The position numbers and the translations under genes were made by a program. Below, one piece after another: positions 11,297-23,600 of a stretch of DNA of 64,000 nt. Position 1 is the first letter of the stretch. The number at the start of each line of letters is the position of its first letter. Source of the DNA: Helicoverpa zea (taxonomy: Eukaryota; Arthropoda; Insecta; Lepidoptera; Noctuidae); contig NC_061453.1 of NCBI RefSeq assembly GCF_022581195.2, positions 12,232,001 to 12,296,000 of the forward strand, given 5' to 3'. The notes beneath the pieces were generated by a model. That model was not told where the DNA came from. It saw only the letters and a program-made list of their open reading frames with translations, and made no database searches.

Positions 11297-13480
11297 ATGG
11301 ATGAACTAGGTCGTGATTATATTACTGCTGCTAGACAGCTGACGACGAATGGGTGCTACAGTAAAGCCTTTGACTTTTACATGATGGCCTTCGAAAAAAG
11401 TGCCGAAATGAAATCTATACATGAAGCCGAATTCCGTGTGGTGATGACTCGGTTGAATGAAGTCCTGACATCCGCCAATAAAATGGAAGACATATTCATA
11501 AACTTCACACGTGCACTCCTATCATTTCCCAATAATATCTACATTTTGAATGACATGGGAAAATTTCTCTTCACATGTGGGTTCTATGAAAAAGCATGGG
11601 ACTATTTTGAGGACGCAATAAAATTAGATTCCACATACGTCAACGCTGAGAAGAATTTTAATTCTCTGAAAAACCTTCTTGTTGAACGTTGGCACTTCAG
11701 AATGTTGAATGACAAAATTCGCAATGAAGCATACCATACTGCTATACATGACACTGTCATCCCTAACACGGATTCTGTTATAGATGTCGGAACTGGTACT
11801 GGATTGCTGTCACTGTATGTTAGTGAATGTTCACCCAGAATGATAACTGCTTGCGATGGATCCAAAGTAATGAGTGAACTTGCCAACTTGAGTACGCAGG
11901 CACATGGCTTAGATCAGTGTGTTGTTATAAATAAAATGTCTACCGAAATGCTGGCTGAGGAAATAGGTGGTAAGCATTCTCTGCTTGTCACAGAGATGTT
12001 TGATGCAGGCTTGTTTGGAGAACATATCCTTCAATCAGTACTGCATGCCTGGGATAATATATTAACTGATGATGGTAGAGTGATCCCAGGCAAGGCAGAA
12101 TTCTTTGTCATTGGAGCCAAATGTGATTTTCTGCACAGAAGATATCAATTGTGTTCATCAATAAAAGAACTCCTACAGATTCCAAATCTTAACGTGCATG
12201 TTCTGCCGTTTGATGAGACATATGATAGTGAGGATGTCCATCTTTATGGTGATGACATAAAATATATGACAGAGCCCCAGTCCCTTTTGAAAGTTGATTT
12301 CAACAACTATCAGGGAATATTGAATCTTATTGAGAATGACCATTATGAAGTAGAAGCAGTGGCTCTAGAAAGTGGGGAGATTAATACAGTGATTGGCTAT
12401 TTTAATTTGTATTTGACAGACAAGGTAACTATAACTTCTGATCCAAGGTCTGAGCAGAGAGCCAATGCATGGCAACAGGCTATCTTTTTTGATAAACTTC
12501 CAATACAAGTTCAAGAAAACGAGATAATCCCAATGCATTTCTCATTGAATGAAGGTAAATTGACAATGTACAAAGATGATCCCATCATGAGAATATCTCC
12601 AGAAGTAGTCAGATTTCTGAATGATACTGAGTTTATAAATACAATATCAGGATGCATTGGCATGGCTTGTGTGTATCTGGGTCAGACAGCTGAAACGTCT
12701 CAAATAAGTATACTGGATTTGTGCCCATTTCCACTCTTTGGCCTTTATCTTCTGAAGAGGGGTGCTAAGTCACTAACCTGCTGTGCAAGAACTGATGTTG
12801 ACCTTACATTCTTCAAAAAAGTTTTTAAAGCTAACAGTGTAGCTTTGTCTAATATCACTATTTTAATAGGTGAGGATTGGTCCCAGGATGTGTTCAAAGA
12901 TGAAAAGTATCATGCCATATTTTTAGATATTTTTGAAGTCTGTGGAGATATTGACCTGCGCCTAAAAGAAATGGGTCAGCACTTAAAACAACATCATCTC
13001 CTTCAAGGAGGACTTTTTTTGCCAGATAACGTCAAGATGATGGGCCAAATTGTAAAAAGTAACTGGTTGGACATCAACAACAGACTGTTTGACGAGAATG
13101 TCAGCAATTACAAGATTTCAAGGTACTTAAATTCATACAAAGTGTCCCAGAACTTCTGCATTGACTTTAGTCATTTGGAGTATACCCCATTATCAGAGCC
13201 TTTCCTATTAGGAACATGCGAAGATCCCTTAGGAATAGAAGTGTTAGAAGCACCAATAACTAAAGAAGGACACTCCAGTGCTATTTTGTGTTGGTATGTG
13301 ATAGAATTGATGAAGGATCAAAATGAGATCTCAACCAACAGAAAAGATTGTTTCATAGATGGGATAGTATTTATGACCAACCCAAAAACACGCCTCATTG
13401 CTGGTCGAACAGCTCAAATACTCCGCTGCATAGACGCTGATGGAGCATTTAAGTTTACAATGCATGCAGAAGCAACTTAA
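11297..13480 (+). CDS. PRMT9: PRMT9-like protein arginine methyltransferase, copy 1 (intronless)
   Basis: 727 residues in one exon. Residues 1-130 form TPR-like helical repeats (YSKAFDFYMMAFEKS; GFYEKAWDYFEDAIKLD), as at the N-terminus of PRMT9. The first methyltransferase domain has motif I DVGTGTG at 163-169, an acidic residue after the next strand (ITACD), and the substrate-arginine double-E loop TEMFDAGLFGE with E233 and E242. The THW loop reads NAW (after SEQRA), so Thr and His are not kept. From about 430 a second methyltransferase-like half follows with a degenerate motif I (ILDLCPFPLFG), as expected for the catalytically silent second domain of PRMT7/PRMT9. Family role: SAM-dependent arginine methylation; human PRMT9 modifies the splicing factor SF3B2. 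Key residues look intact apart from the THW loop. A diverged paralogue lies at 22657-24837. The absence of introns suggests a retroposed origin. Confidence 0.88.
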   Translation: MDELGRDYITAARQLTTNGCYSKAFDFYMMAFEKSAEMKSIHEAEFRVVMTRLNEVLTSANKMEDIFINFTRALLSFPNNIYILNDMGKFLFTCGFYEKAWDYFEDAIKLDSTYVNAEKNFNSLKNLLVERWHFRMLNDKIRNEAYHTAIHDTVIPNTDSVIDVGTGTGLLSLYVSECSPRMITACDGSKVMSELANLSTQAHGLDQCVVINKMSTEMLAEEIGGKHSLLVTEMFDAGLFGEHILQSVLHAWDNILTDDGRVIPGKAEFFVIGAKCDFLHRRYQLCSSIKELLQIPNLNVHVLPFDETYDSEDVHLYGDDIKYMTEPQSLLKVDFNNYQGILNLIENDHYEVEAVALESGEINTVIGYFNLYLTDKVTITSDPRSEQRANAWQQAIFFDKLPIQVQENEIIPMHFSLNEGKLTMYKDDPIMRISPEVVRFLNDTEFINTISGCIGMACVYLGQTAETSQISILDLCPFPLFGLYLLKRGAKSLTCCARTDVDLTFFKKVFKANSVALSNITILIGEDWSQDVFKDEKYHAIFLDIFEVCGDIDLRLKEMGQHLKQHHLLQGGLFLPDNVKMMGQIVKSNWLDINNRLFDENVSNYKISRYLNSYKVSQNFCIDFSHLEYTPLSEPFLLGTCEDPLGIEVLEAPITKEGHSSAILCWYVIELMKDQNEISTNRKDCFIDGIVFMTNPKTRLIAGRTAQILRCIDADGAFKFTMHAEAT

Positions 13481-13520
13481 AATGGAAAATTACTTATTGA
13501 AGAAAATTTTCCATGATCTC

Positions 13521-13526
13521 AATAAA
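13521..13526 (+). terminator. Polyadenylation signal of PRMT9-like copy 1
   Basis: AATAAA 40 bp after the stop. Another candidate, AATAAAG, lies near 14548 and would give a much longer 3'-UTR. Confidence 0.6.
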
Positions 13527-14652
13527 TTAGCACTTTTATAAGGGTTTTATCTTTGTTAGGACAATGTTGAGTTCTCGTCTATTTTGACGAACACTGTATT
13601 TTACGAGCTCTTTATGATATTACATTTTGTTCAGAAAAAGTGATACGTATTGGAATCGTCGGAGCTTATCTTATTGATAGCTACTAATAAGTAAGAATGT
13701 TGATATTAACATAAGAAAGAACTTTCGAAGAGACCATTTAGACTTGTTTAATTTTTGCCTATGCTAGCGTGTACATTCACCATAACTCATTGTAAGATAT
13801 TAAGCCATTCTCCAAAATTACTTTACAGATTTCGAATAGCCAAAATAGGTAAATTCATATTTCGTCAGGTATGGCCTAATATTTGCCCAGACACCTGAAT
13901 TATTTCAAAAATGATGCTAGCTACCATATCAGCATTTTTCTGTAAAGGTAAATAAAATCTATCGAGCTATAAAAGGCACGTATGTAAAGCTGCTTCCTAA
14001 TTATTTTGTAGTGGGTACAGTACAGATATACATACATACTCTTATATCTTCTGCATATTAGGTTATTAGAATACATTTCTATGTGCCATTTCAAGCGGAT
14101 ATTTTTTTTAAACTGATGACATTATAAGTAGGTACTTAATTTAATAAAAATCATAACTTATGGGAATTGCTGTTAGATCTAAATAGGAATTTGTTACCAT
14201 ATCATAATTACCACGAAATATCGCTGTAGTTTTACTTAAAACATGATAAATCTCCAATAAGCCAAAATAAAAAATAAGTCAGACCAAGCGTGTTTACAAG
14301 GCTTTCACAATAGCCGGTTTTCCGCGCGGATCGTACGGACGGCTAGTTCAGTGTAAATAGCATGATGTAGCTTTTAAAAATACTTTCAAGTCGGATGAAT
14401 TTGCGTCATGACTCGATCGACTGTCCTGCTCAAGGGAAATATGTGTTGGAGTACCTATTCAATGTTTGCAAATGTTAGCTGTAACTATAGTAGTGTATCA
14501 ATTTTTAATAGTGTTTTATATATGATTACTGTATTAGTATTCTATATAATAAAGTACTAACTGTCTGATGTATTTGTTTCTTCTATATTCATCCTAGTGA
14601 TGGGAAGAGGTGTATTAGAGACAAGTAAAACTAAATAGTAGTTTAGGTGGCA
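13527..14652. other. Intergenic DNA between convergent genes
   Basis: AT-rich, with no ORF, RNA or repeat that I recognise. It may include a long 3'-UTR of the PRMT9-like gene. Confidence 0.4.
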
Positions 14653-14658
14653 TTTATT
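14653..14658 (-). terminator. Polyadenylation signal of RpLP0
   Basis: AATAAA on the minus strand, about 170 bp after the RpLP0 stop codon. Confidence 0.65.
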
Positions 14659-14828
14659 ACAAGCACAAAATGTAAGACAAGTCGGCCGCCATATAGGTGT
14701 CCAACCCGGCGGCGTTGACCATCCCCACTCGTGGATGCAGCCACGGGGCTAGAAGAGGCTCCGGCTTCCCGAACAGTTCCTACACGCCTATCGGTCGTGT
14801 GCGGGTGGCCTCGGCCTCGCGTGCCGGC

Positions 14829-16872
14829 TTAGTCGAACAGACCGAAGCCCATGTCGTCGTCGCTCTCAGAGTCCTCCTTCTCCTCCTTCTTCTCTTCAGC
14901 GGCAGCGGCGGCGGGCGCGGCAGCTGCGGCAGCGGGAGCAGCCACAGCGGCGAACTTGCTGGGGTCCTGCAATACAAATTACATTTTTAATTTTGTTCTA
15001 TTTTTCGCAAAGTATTTTAAGATAAATTATTGAAAAGTTGTCTCTCCAAAATGCCAGTGCAATATTCACTGATGGAACCATCACACTAGGATAAATTTGA
15101 AGACTATATAATGTTGTCTGAAAGCGAAGCCAGAGAGCTAATATTAGGCTCTCAGGTATTAGAACAGACAAAAGCTTAGGGGCTCTTCTGTTCTATTCAA
15201 TTAATCGAAAATTTTAAAGATTTTTTTACCTTGATGAACTCCTTGATGGTGGTAGCCTCCTTGAACTCAACCTCGGTGACGGCGGCGATGGCGAGCAGGT
15301 TCTTGAACCCGTTGGCGATGGAGTGAGGCGCAGAGGCCACAGTCGGGTAGCCGATAGCCAACGAAAGGGCGGCAACGTTCGCAACACCAGCCAAGAACTT
15401 CTCGCGGAGGTCCTCAGGCTTGATGTCAAGGATTGCTGGCGCGAAGATGGTGCCAGAATCGTATACCTAAGTGATAGAAGACAAATTTATTAAAAATTTC
15501 AAAGTAACAATGAGATAGGATTACTCCATGGACCATTTGGTGTATAAGTGTCTGCCATGTACTTTAGACAGAATGAAGAAATCAGTCAGTCTTTAGATCA
15601 ACACAGCAAATACTTTACCAAAGGTAAATTATCAGAATGCACTTGAATATGCAGACTGTACTCAACGCTTTGGGTATTCATATTAATTTTTGATAGTTAT
15701 GAATTTGAAATGATATAAATATTGTGTGTACTAACCTGCTTGACGACCAGACCGTACGAGAAGGGAGAGATGTTCAACATGTTGAGGAGGGTAGCCTCGG
15801 AAGCACCGACCTTGTCGCCGGGCTTCAAGATGTGCACATCATTGATGATTTCAATAGTACCTGTAAGGATATAGAACAAATTTATAAGTATAAAATTTCA
15901 TTTGATACTTGATACTGAGAAATCAGTTAGGGTGCTAAATTAAGATAAGATTAAGTAAATAGAAATTGTCTCTTCAAAATGCCAGTGCAATATTCACTGA
16001 TGGAACCATCATACTAGGATAAATTTGAAGACTATAATGTTGTCTGAAAGCGAAGCCAGAGAGCTAATATTAGGCTCTCAGGTATTAGAACAGACAATAT
16101 CTTATGAGATCAATTGGGAACAAAAAAATTGAATACAAAAGAATTCTTACCCTTTGAAATCTTGGTTGGGATGGAGAGAGCCTGGAAGAAGGAGGTCTTC
16201 TCAGGACCCAGACCGGTGTTGTGGGCGGGGATGACGACGGACAGAGGGGCGATGGCACCAGGACGGGCTGGGGCACGCACTTTGTTCTCCAGCAGCTTGT
16301 CACGGACATCGACGAGGTCTCCGCGGGTGAACACGAAGCCTACGTTTCCTTTGATGTGGGGGAGGAGCTTCTCAAGGGCTGGGTTGGTGTCCATGTGGTC
16401 CTTGATGGCCTTGCGCATCATGGTGTTCTTGCCCATGAGTACGATGCTGTGACCACGCAGCGAGATACGGATCTGCTGCATTTGGGTCGAGCCCACATTG
16501 TCTGCACCCACGATGAAACATTTTGGGTACTCATCTAACAGTTGCTGTGGAACAAATTTTAAATACAATTAGGTTTGTATTGGCTACAATGGGTAGAAGT
16601 TACAGTACTTATTTGCACATTGAACTTGTGTGGGGTTTCAGAGTTGCATTGTTTATTGACATCTTTTCAGGTTATTAGAATTATTTGGAACATTCTTCAT
16701 AATATCGTATATATATAAGGCCAGGTATAATGCGCGAGTAAGTATGGAATCAACTTTGGTGAAGTCAGGAAATTATCAAGTGGTGAACATTGAGGTTATA
16801 ACATGTTTTTGTACTTACGATGATCTTGGTGAAGTAGTTTGACTTCCAAGTAGCCTTGTCCTCCCTACCCAT
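14829..16872 (-). CDS. RpLP0: 60S acidic ribosomal stalk protein P0
   Basis: Five coding exons on the minus strand: 16872-16819, 16544-16151, 15860-15736, 15466-15230 and 14966-14829. They total 315 residues with closed phase, matching the usual insect length. It begins MGREDKATWKSNYF. The rRNA-binding L10 part is in exon 2 (VGADNVGSTQMQQIR; GKNTMMRKAI; KGNVGFVFT). Exons 3-4 carry the central domain that binds P1/P2 dimers. The last exon is an Ala-rich hinge ending in SDDDMGFGLFD, the conserved C-terminus that contacts elongation factors. It acts in the GTPase-associated centre of the large subunit. A 5'-UTR intron is indicated by an AG acceptor at 16912, upstream of the ATG. Introns 2 and 4 each carry one copy of an H/ACA snoRNA, the usual arrangement for ribosomal-protein host genes. 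Confidence 0.97.
15036..15170 (-). ncRNA. Intronic H/ACA box snoRNA, copy 1 (RpLP0 intron 4)
   Basis: 135 nt, sense to RpLP0. The 5' hairpin opens with TGTCTG (15170-15165) pairing with CAGACA, and has an upper stem GAGAGC/GCTCTC. It is followed at once by ACATTA, which fits the H box ANANNA. The 3' hairpin is closed by GTCTTCAAA pairing with TTTGGAGAGAC and has an inner TGATGG/CCATCA stem. ACA ends exactly 3 nt before the 3' end (15041-15039). Length and layout fit canonical H/ACA snoRNAs, which guide pseudouridylation. The rRNA target was not worked out. The second copy at 15964-16096 is nearly identical, while the surrounding intron sequence is not. Confidence 0.85.
15964..16096 (-). ncRNA. 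Intronic H/ACA box snoRNA, copy 2 (RpLP0 intron 2)
   Basis: 133 nt, with the same two hairpins, H box ACATTA and terminal ACA (15969-15967) plus 3 nt as copy 1. It lacks one TA in the hinge. The lower 3' stem pairs as GTCTTCAAA with TTTGAAGAGAC, where copy 1 has G:U wobble. The stem is therefore kept while its sequence changes, which supports a selected structure. The 5' hairpin is unchanged. Confidence 0.85.
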
Positions 16873-17083
16873 CGTGGCGTGTGGTGTAGGGACTTCGTAG
16901 AAATTTAAGGACTGCAAGGGAAAATCACAAGTGTTATGATGCGTCACCTATTTCGCAATTTGACGAAAAATATGCACAACGGAAGATATATTATAGCAGG
17001 ATCCATTGAAATACACTGTATTGTATAGATTGGACTCATGATTGATGAAATAAAACAAGATTTATTAATATTTTAAACTCACC
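16873..17083 (-). other. RpLP0: RpLP0 5'-UTR region with leader intron
   Basis: A leader segment 16911-16873 precedes the ATG and follows a good acceptor (CCCTTGCAG). A possible upstream donor, TTTTG|GTGAGT, ends an untranslated exon at 17083. The transcription start and any 5'-TOP/TCT initiator could not be placed. Confidence 0.5.
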
Positions 17084-17100
17084 AAAACCAAACGCACTTA

Positions 17101-17678
17101 ACTCAGTGCGGGACAAAATATGATAGAGATAGAGATGGGATTTGCTTTGCATTAACATAGATTAGTATGGTATCTTTAGTGTGTTCGTATCGATGAAGTG
17201 ACTCGACTAAAATGTAGTCTAATCCAGTTTTAGTGAATATTAAACGTAATAAAATAAACACTTTTTTTATTTCTATGCTAGATAGATGAATTTGCATTTA
17301 GAAAAATCATTAATATTGTCATAATAAACGGTTTAAAACTAAAGTAATTTAATAAACAACAAAAAGATTGTGAATTCAAATAAAACAGTGACTTAACTCA
17401 AAAATTACTGCAATAATTGCATATTTGTATGACATATTAATGAGTAAAAAATAAAATATACACTAGCGGTTTATTGTAGAGAATCGACTAAACAAAGTCA
17501 TTGTGACAACAATCTATGGCACTGGGCAACAACACTAAAATCAGCTTCAAAAATCCAAAATGACGTTTTTCTAAAAAAAATACGGATTTTTAACCAAAAA
17601 TCTAATTAAACTACAATTAATAACAGGATCGTGAGATCTTTATATTGAGTGGTATAGTGCAAGTGTTGTGTTTGCAAA
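17101..17678. promoter_or_regulatory. Head-to-head promoter region of RpLP0 and PAXBP1
   Basis: AT-rich stretch of about 0.6 kb between the putative first exon of RpLP0 (minus) and the ATG of the GCFC gene (plus). Divergent orientation implies shared or adjacent promoters. No specific element is identified. Confidence 0.45.
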
Positions 17679-20600
17679 ATGTCGTTATTCCGGAAGCCGA
17701 AAAAGATTCAGCGTCGTGTGTTTTGTGCTGATGATGACGAAGATGGGGAGCCTGAAGCGCCGCCGCCGCCAGTCATCAGCCAAGAAAGGGAGAAAAAAGA
17801 AGCTAAATCCGTCAAAAGCACTCCTCTGTTGAGTTTCGCCGACGAAGGTAACAAGTCGTACAGATCCTCAAGGCTGTATGTATGAATGCCCTTGTGAACT
17901 CAAAATATTATGTCTCGGTGTCTGCAAAGCGTTTTGTTTATCATCTTATATTGTATTTATTTGAACTGAAATGTATTTGTTATGTGGAACTGTTATATAT
18001 GTTCAGTATCTATAATTTATTGTCTCTTATGTAAACTTTGTTCAATGCCTTAACCATGAATTGTTATGGAATACTTAACTGTATTTCGACACCACACTGC
18101 ATATCCAAATTGTTTGTAACTTCGCCGTTTCTGATAAGAATTCTACCATTTATTGAAATACAATAATTTTGGTTTGACCAAACTTTTGATGTGCAATTTC
18201 TTGGTACTCAAACTTAATTGTTATGCTAAAATAAAACAAACAAACATTGATTTGTACACACTAACTAACAACCTCACACCCTAAACTATTGAGGGTAGCG
18301 ATTCTAAAGAAGTCTTACTCATTTCACATACTTTTGACTTTCAGAGGAAGATGGTGAAGTATTCAAAGTTAAGAAATCTTCTCAAAGTAAGAGATTGGCT
18401 AAGAAGAGAGAGAAGGAGAAGCAGAAGCGTGATGTGAGAACAGATGGTGATAATAACAAATATGACAATAATATACTTGAGGTAAGGTCGACTTTAGTGG
18501 TAGTCCCACTTAGACAAGTGGAGATTATGAAATTACATTTATATCTTGTTAGTTTAATTATTTGTGTGCATTTCATTATGTACATGGGATTGTGCCAGTG
18601 ACACTTAAAGTGTTATTTTCATGTAACCGTAGTATTATGTAAAATATGAAGCCGGTTGAGAGTGAGCAAGCACCGCATGAGTAATGAAATCCACATGATA
18701 TTAAAACATCCTTAACCACTCTAACGTCCGTGGATAGTACAGTATCCAAGAAAAAAGTAGCGTCATACGCCCATGGATACTATAGTATCCAAAGCGACGA
18801 GTTGTGTTTAACTCCATCTATTTTAAAATACGGTATTATTTGTTGAGTTTTGACAGATTATCTATATAGCTGATGAAATAGTTCGACGAAAAAATAAGAG
18901 ATGGTAGTGTAACAAGCTTTTGACAAAAAAAAAAAAATTTTAAGTTCAGTTGACGCGTTTGACGTTCGTTTCGTTAAGTGTTTTTATAAGTGTCAACTAT
19001 TATGTCGTTTTGTTTTATTTATTTTACAAGTGTTATACATCAAAATAAACTAGAAGATTTGGGCTTTACGATGATGTTTTTATATCACAGTTTTAGCTGA
19101 TAAATCTAGTCTAATTTTAACTTCAAACGATTGTTGTTTCGAAAAAAGTCCGGTCAAGGTCATAGGCCAATCTTAGTTTTGTTTATACATATTTTACAAA
19201 CTTTGCATTAAAATATTATATTTAATATCGTAATAAGCAAAATAATACATTTTTCAAACAGAAATATACTAAATTCATTGAAAATTTCGTAATAGCCTTC
19301 TCGAGCGCGGGAGACATCGCGGTAAAATTACGAAGAGTAGTGTTTTGTTTCGATTTAATTAAAATACTTAGAGTTAACCGAATATAATCAAATATACATC
19401 AGAAGAAAGGGTAATAAGCTTAGTTTGTTCTGAAAATATTTTATTGATAAAATATGCAACAGTTGTCCCTTATATTTTAAAATGGTAGAAATAAATGTGT
19501 TTTTTTCTCCTTAAAATCATGTTTAACCCGGATTTTAGTATCAAAGATTATAACTAACGATTTTAAAATATCATTAACTTTGATCTGTATTCTTTAACCA
19601 TTTTTTTCGTATTTTTTTCTTTATTTTAGCCATTACGGTTCAGTAGCTGTATAGGTTTTTTGTTACGACGAAGTTGCGAGTCGCGCGTGGTTCGGGTACC
19701 GCGCGAGGCTGGACGTAAGAGAGAGAAACGGTCGCGCGGCCCGGACGTTAGAGTGGTTAACCTTAAGTACTTAAAGGAAAATAAAAAATATAAATATAAT
19801 TTATTACAATATTTTTTAGCTACTGCTTATGGATGGAGCATTTATAACTTAATCTTATTAAAAATATTTGTTGGTATTGGCACAATGTTCATAAAATATT
19901 AAGTCTAATGGATCAACTTTGTAATTTGAGGTTTTCATGTAAAGATCCTTCAACTATAAATAAAACATGTCAATGAGTCTATCTACTCAATATCCTATTA
20001 TCCAATTGTAATTGAATAACAATACTACATAGCTACTCCAAATCCAGGAAAAGAACAACCACACAGATGGGACGAACGACAAACCAAAGACAAAGAAGAA
20101 GGTGACATTAGAGGGGCTGATACTGGCCGGTCGCGAGGCGCTGGCGGCTGACGGCGCCGGCGACGTGTCGGATGACAGCGCGGCGGGCGAGGAGGAAGAG
20201 GATGAAGATAATAGGGGGTTCCATCGGTACCGCGCCGAGTCCGTGCGGGCCGCGCTCATGGGCGCGCCGGGCCGCATTCCCGACGCCGCGCTCATACACG
20301 CCGCCCGCAAGACAAGACAGCAGGTATGAGAGGTGAGGGACTAGCGCTGCCCGGTGACCTGACTGCGGTTCCACGTCGATTGTTTTGGATCTATGAAGAT
20401 TGTGTTCTTCTCTGATGTTCAGCAGATGGTTTATCTATTTGTAACGTGGGAAGATTTATGCAGTTCAGTGGTTTTTCGGGTCAATAAAAGACCTAAATGT
20501 TTCAAATTCATATTTCAATAACATTCATGGCTGGCTGTCAACAGTAGCTTCATTGTCTTATCGGAATTGCATTAAATAGATCATTCTGTGTCTTGATGTC

Positions 20601-23600
20601 ATTTAGGTGCTTGTTGTCAGGAGTTGTGGGTGTATTTATTTACTTCTTCTACCTTCTTATAAGGCATATAAGAGTCCCAACTCCAATTACTGCACAATTG
20701 AAGCAGCAACAAGCAGAGCTCCAGCAATTAAGTGGCAGCTGATCATCCCAGATTTCTTTACAGCTAATTATGAACTACAATATATAATATTTAATACTTT
20801 TATTTTAATTTAATTTATACAGTGCTGAGTGACAAGATATTTCCAAATAACATACCATACAATATTAGTCTTATGTCCTAAAATAACTTTGAATTATTTT
20901 AATTTTATTTTGGAACTTTTTTATCTACATAATTTACCATCAATACCTTAGTAAAACAACTCAATTCATAATGTCCCTTATTCTCTCAACATTTTCTCAT
21001 CTCGCAAGTCTTGTCACAGCACTGTTGTACCCCACAATCCAACAGTTACCATCCTCGTAGGCTCGCGAGCTCGGAGGTGACTACGTGCCGCTGAAGTCGG
21101 AGGCGGCGCCCGGCTCCCGGCTGGTCAGGGACGACGGCTCAGGAGATGATGAGGAGGAAGGCAGGATACATGTCAGGGGCTTGGACTTGCCCAGTGATAA
21201 GCCTAAACGTGAGTGCTGTTTTAGTTTTACGTCACATGGGAACTATATTTCCCGCAGCTGTATAAAAAACAGAGCATTTATCAGGCTCTAGCTAGACCAA
21301 AATTGCATTCAAGTCAGTTAAGAAGTTTTATTTGACCATCACTGACAATCACCGAACCGCCTTGAGCAAGCCTGATTAACGCTCAATCCTTCTCTGTGTG
21401 AGAGGAGGTTTTACCCAGCAGTGGCACATTAAAAAGGCTGATGATGCTGAGTAGAAGTGTTGGATTTTTTATTGAAAGCAAGACAGACCAACTAGATATT
21501 TCAAAATTGTTTAACCAAGTTCAATTTAATGTTTGATGAAGTTCAGTATGTATACTTAAGTGGATAATTTTCAGGTGGCACAGCGGCAGCCTCAGAAGAG
21601 GAACTGGACAGCGAGGCAGAGGAATGGGAGGAACAACAGTTGCAGAAAGCGAGGCCAGCGCTCGTGGATCTCACTGGTCTGATGACATTGTATACTAAGC
21701 GCCACTGCTCAATACAAATGTACTGTTTCTATACTAGTGGCGAGTTTAAATGGGAGTCCATGAACTTGATCTTCAAATTACGCTATTACATGTATAAAAA
21801 ATCGTTGTAAGAAAATATGATACTGTGACAAGACTGAAGTTTGTCTTTTTGGATGTGTACTAAATTTATAAAAACAAAGATGGTAAAAATACATTCTGAT
21901 ACATTAGACATAGTGTACATGAGTACATCTGTGCATTTATTTTTATGAATGTAGATATAAGAACGTGTGTATTATACTGTTCACTTGCGTCATTCTGAAC
22001 TCAACCATTACATTATGTTAAAAAGTTTTGGACTCCCATCTAAGCATCTAGGTACTACAAACCGATTGTAATCTTAATCTACTTATATTTAAATCTTTTA
22101 TTGCAACGTTTCTCCAAGTTCCTCCACCAAATGCATACATACCAATAATCACCCCTTCTCTCCCCCCTCAGGTGAAGGTGCAGTAGAAATGAACCCGTTC
22201 TCGGTAGCCCTGCCGGCGCCGCAGCAGTCGGCGCCCGAGCACCTGCGCCCGCTCACCACGAACGATACGCAGCCCCCGACGTCGGCTAATGATTTAGTTG
22301 ATGCGCTTAAGAAACGGTATGTTTTTTATGGTTGAATAGATTATGTGGTACATACAGGTGCGGCGAGAATTACCCAGATAAAGAGTTGCCTATTTTACCA
22401 GGCCACAGCTTATTTCTGTGCAAAATGATTTTTTTATTGGATGAACCGATTTAGTGTAACAGTGTCAGACAGATAATATGAAATATGGATAATTTGGCTC
22501 ACCAGAAATTTTGCTTTTGAGCATAAGCAATTTTTGTGATATTGTGATATGAGAAGTTTCAATAGTCAATGTTGCTGAGCGAAATTGTAAAAAATAAAAT
22601 GCAAATTGAGATATGTACAAGATTTTATTAATTAAAGAGTAACATAATAACAATCATCAACAAGGTTCCATATCTAAAACTAATTTAAACGATCCATCGG
22701 GGTCAACGCACTTGAGTACATTGACCTGATCGCCTCGAAACGCTTTCACATTAGGGCTCGCTAAATACGCCATACTTTCCACAAAGCTATTACTCCTCTT
22801 CGTAGTAATCTCGTCCCAATCCTCTATTAATTGTACCTTGTACCAACATAACACAGCATTGCACTCCCCATCTTGGACCACTGGTACATCGATCACGCCA
22901 GACTGCATATATTCACAACAGCTGATCACAAACTCCTCAGATATTGCTTCATAGTCCATTCTAGTAATATCTAAGTACACAGCTTGGGACACTTGGTACC
23001 TATTGACATGTCTAGCCAATCTGTAGTCTACATTGTCGTCAGAAACACGGTTGTTGGTCTCCAACCATTTGCTGCTAATCAGTTGGCCCATGATGGTCAC
23101 AGATCGTGGTAGGAACAAACCTCCTTCAAGAAGATGTGAGTTATTCAAGTGATGAATTATCCGCTTCCTTCTTACATCTATGTCACCATTAAACTCGATA
23201 ATATTACTGAATATCACATGGTATTTCTTTTCTTTAAAAACATCGTGAGACCAGTTGTCGGATACTAGGATATTTACTTTGTCTGTCGGGATGCCGTTTG
23301 CTTGTAATACGTCCAGTAAGAACGCCTTGTCGTCCGCCATTTTCACGTGGCATGTCAGAGAGTTCGCTTGACGTTTCATCATGAGCACTCCGAACACTGG
23401 GAATGGACTCAAGTCTACTATATCGACGTCGGATATGTCGAAAGTCTGTCCTAAATACACACACACAGTTGCTATACTCTTCCTTATCATTTCCATGTAT
23501 TCAATATCGTTCAAAAAGGCTAGAGTTTCAGGTGAAATCCTCGTGATTTTCGTACTATCTGGTAATGTCGTCAATCTCCCGCCATAAGTTAGGAAAGATA

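Noticed and set aside
14697..15033. Plus-strand ORFs rich in Ser, Ala and Gly
   Set aside because: They are antisense shadows of the Ala-rich last exon of RpLP0.
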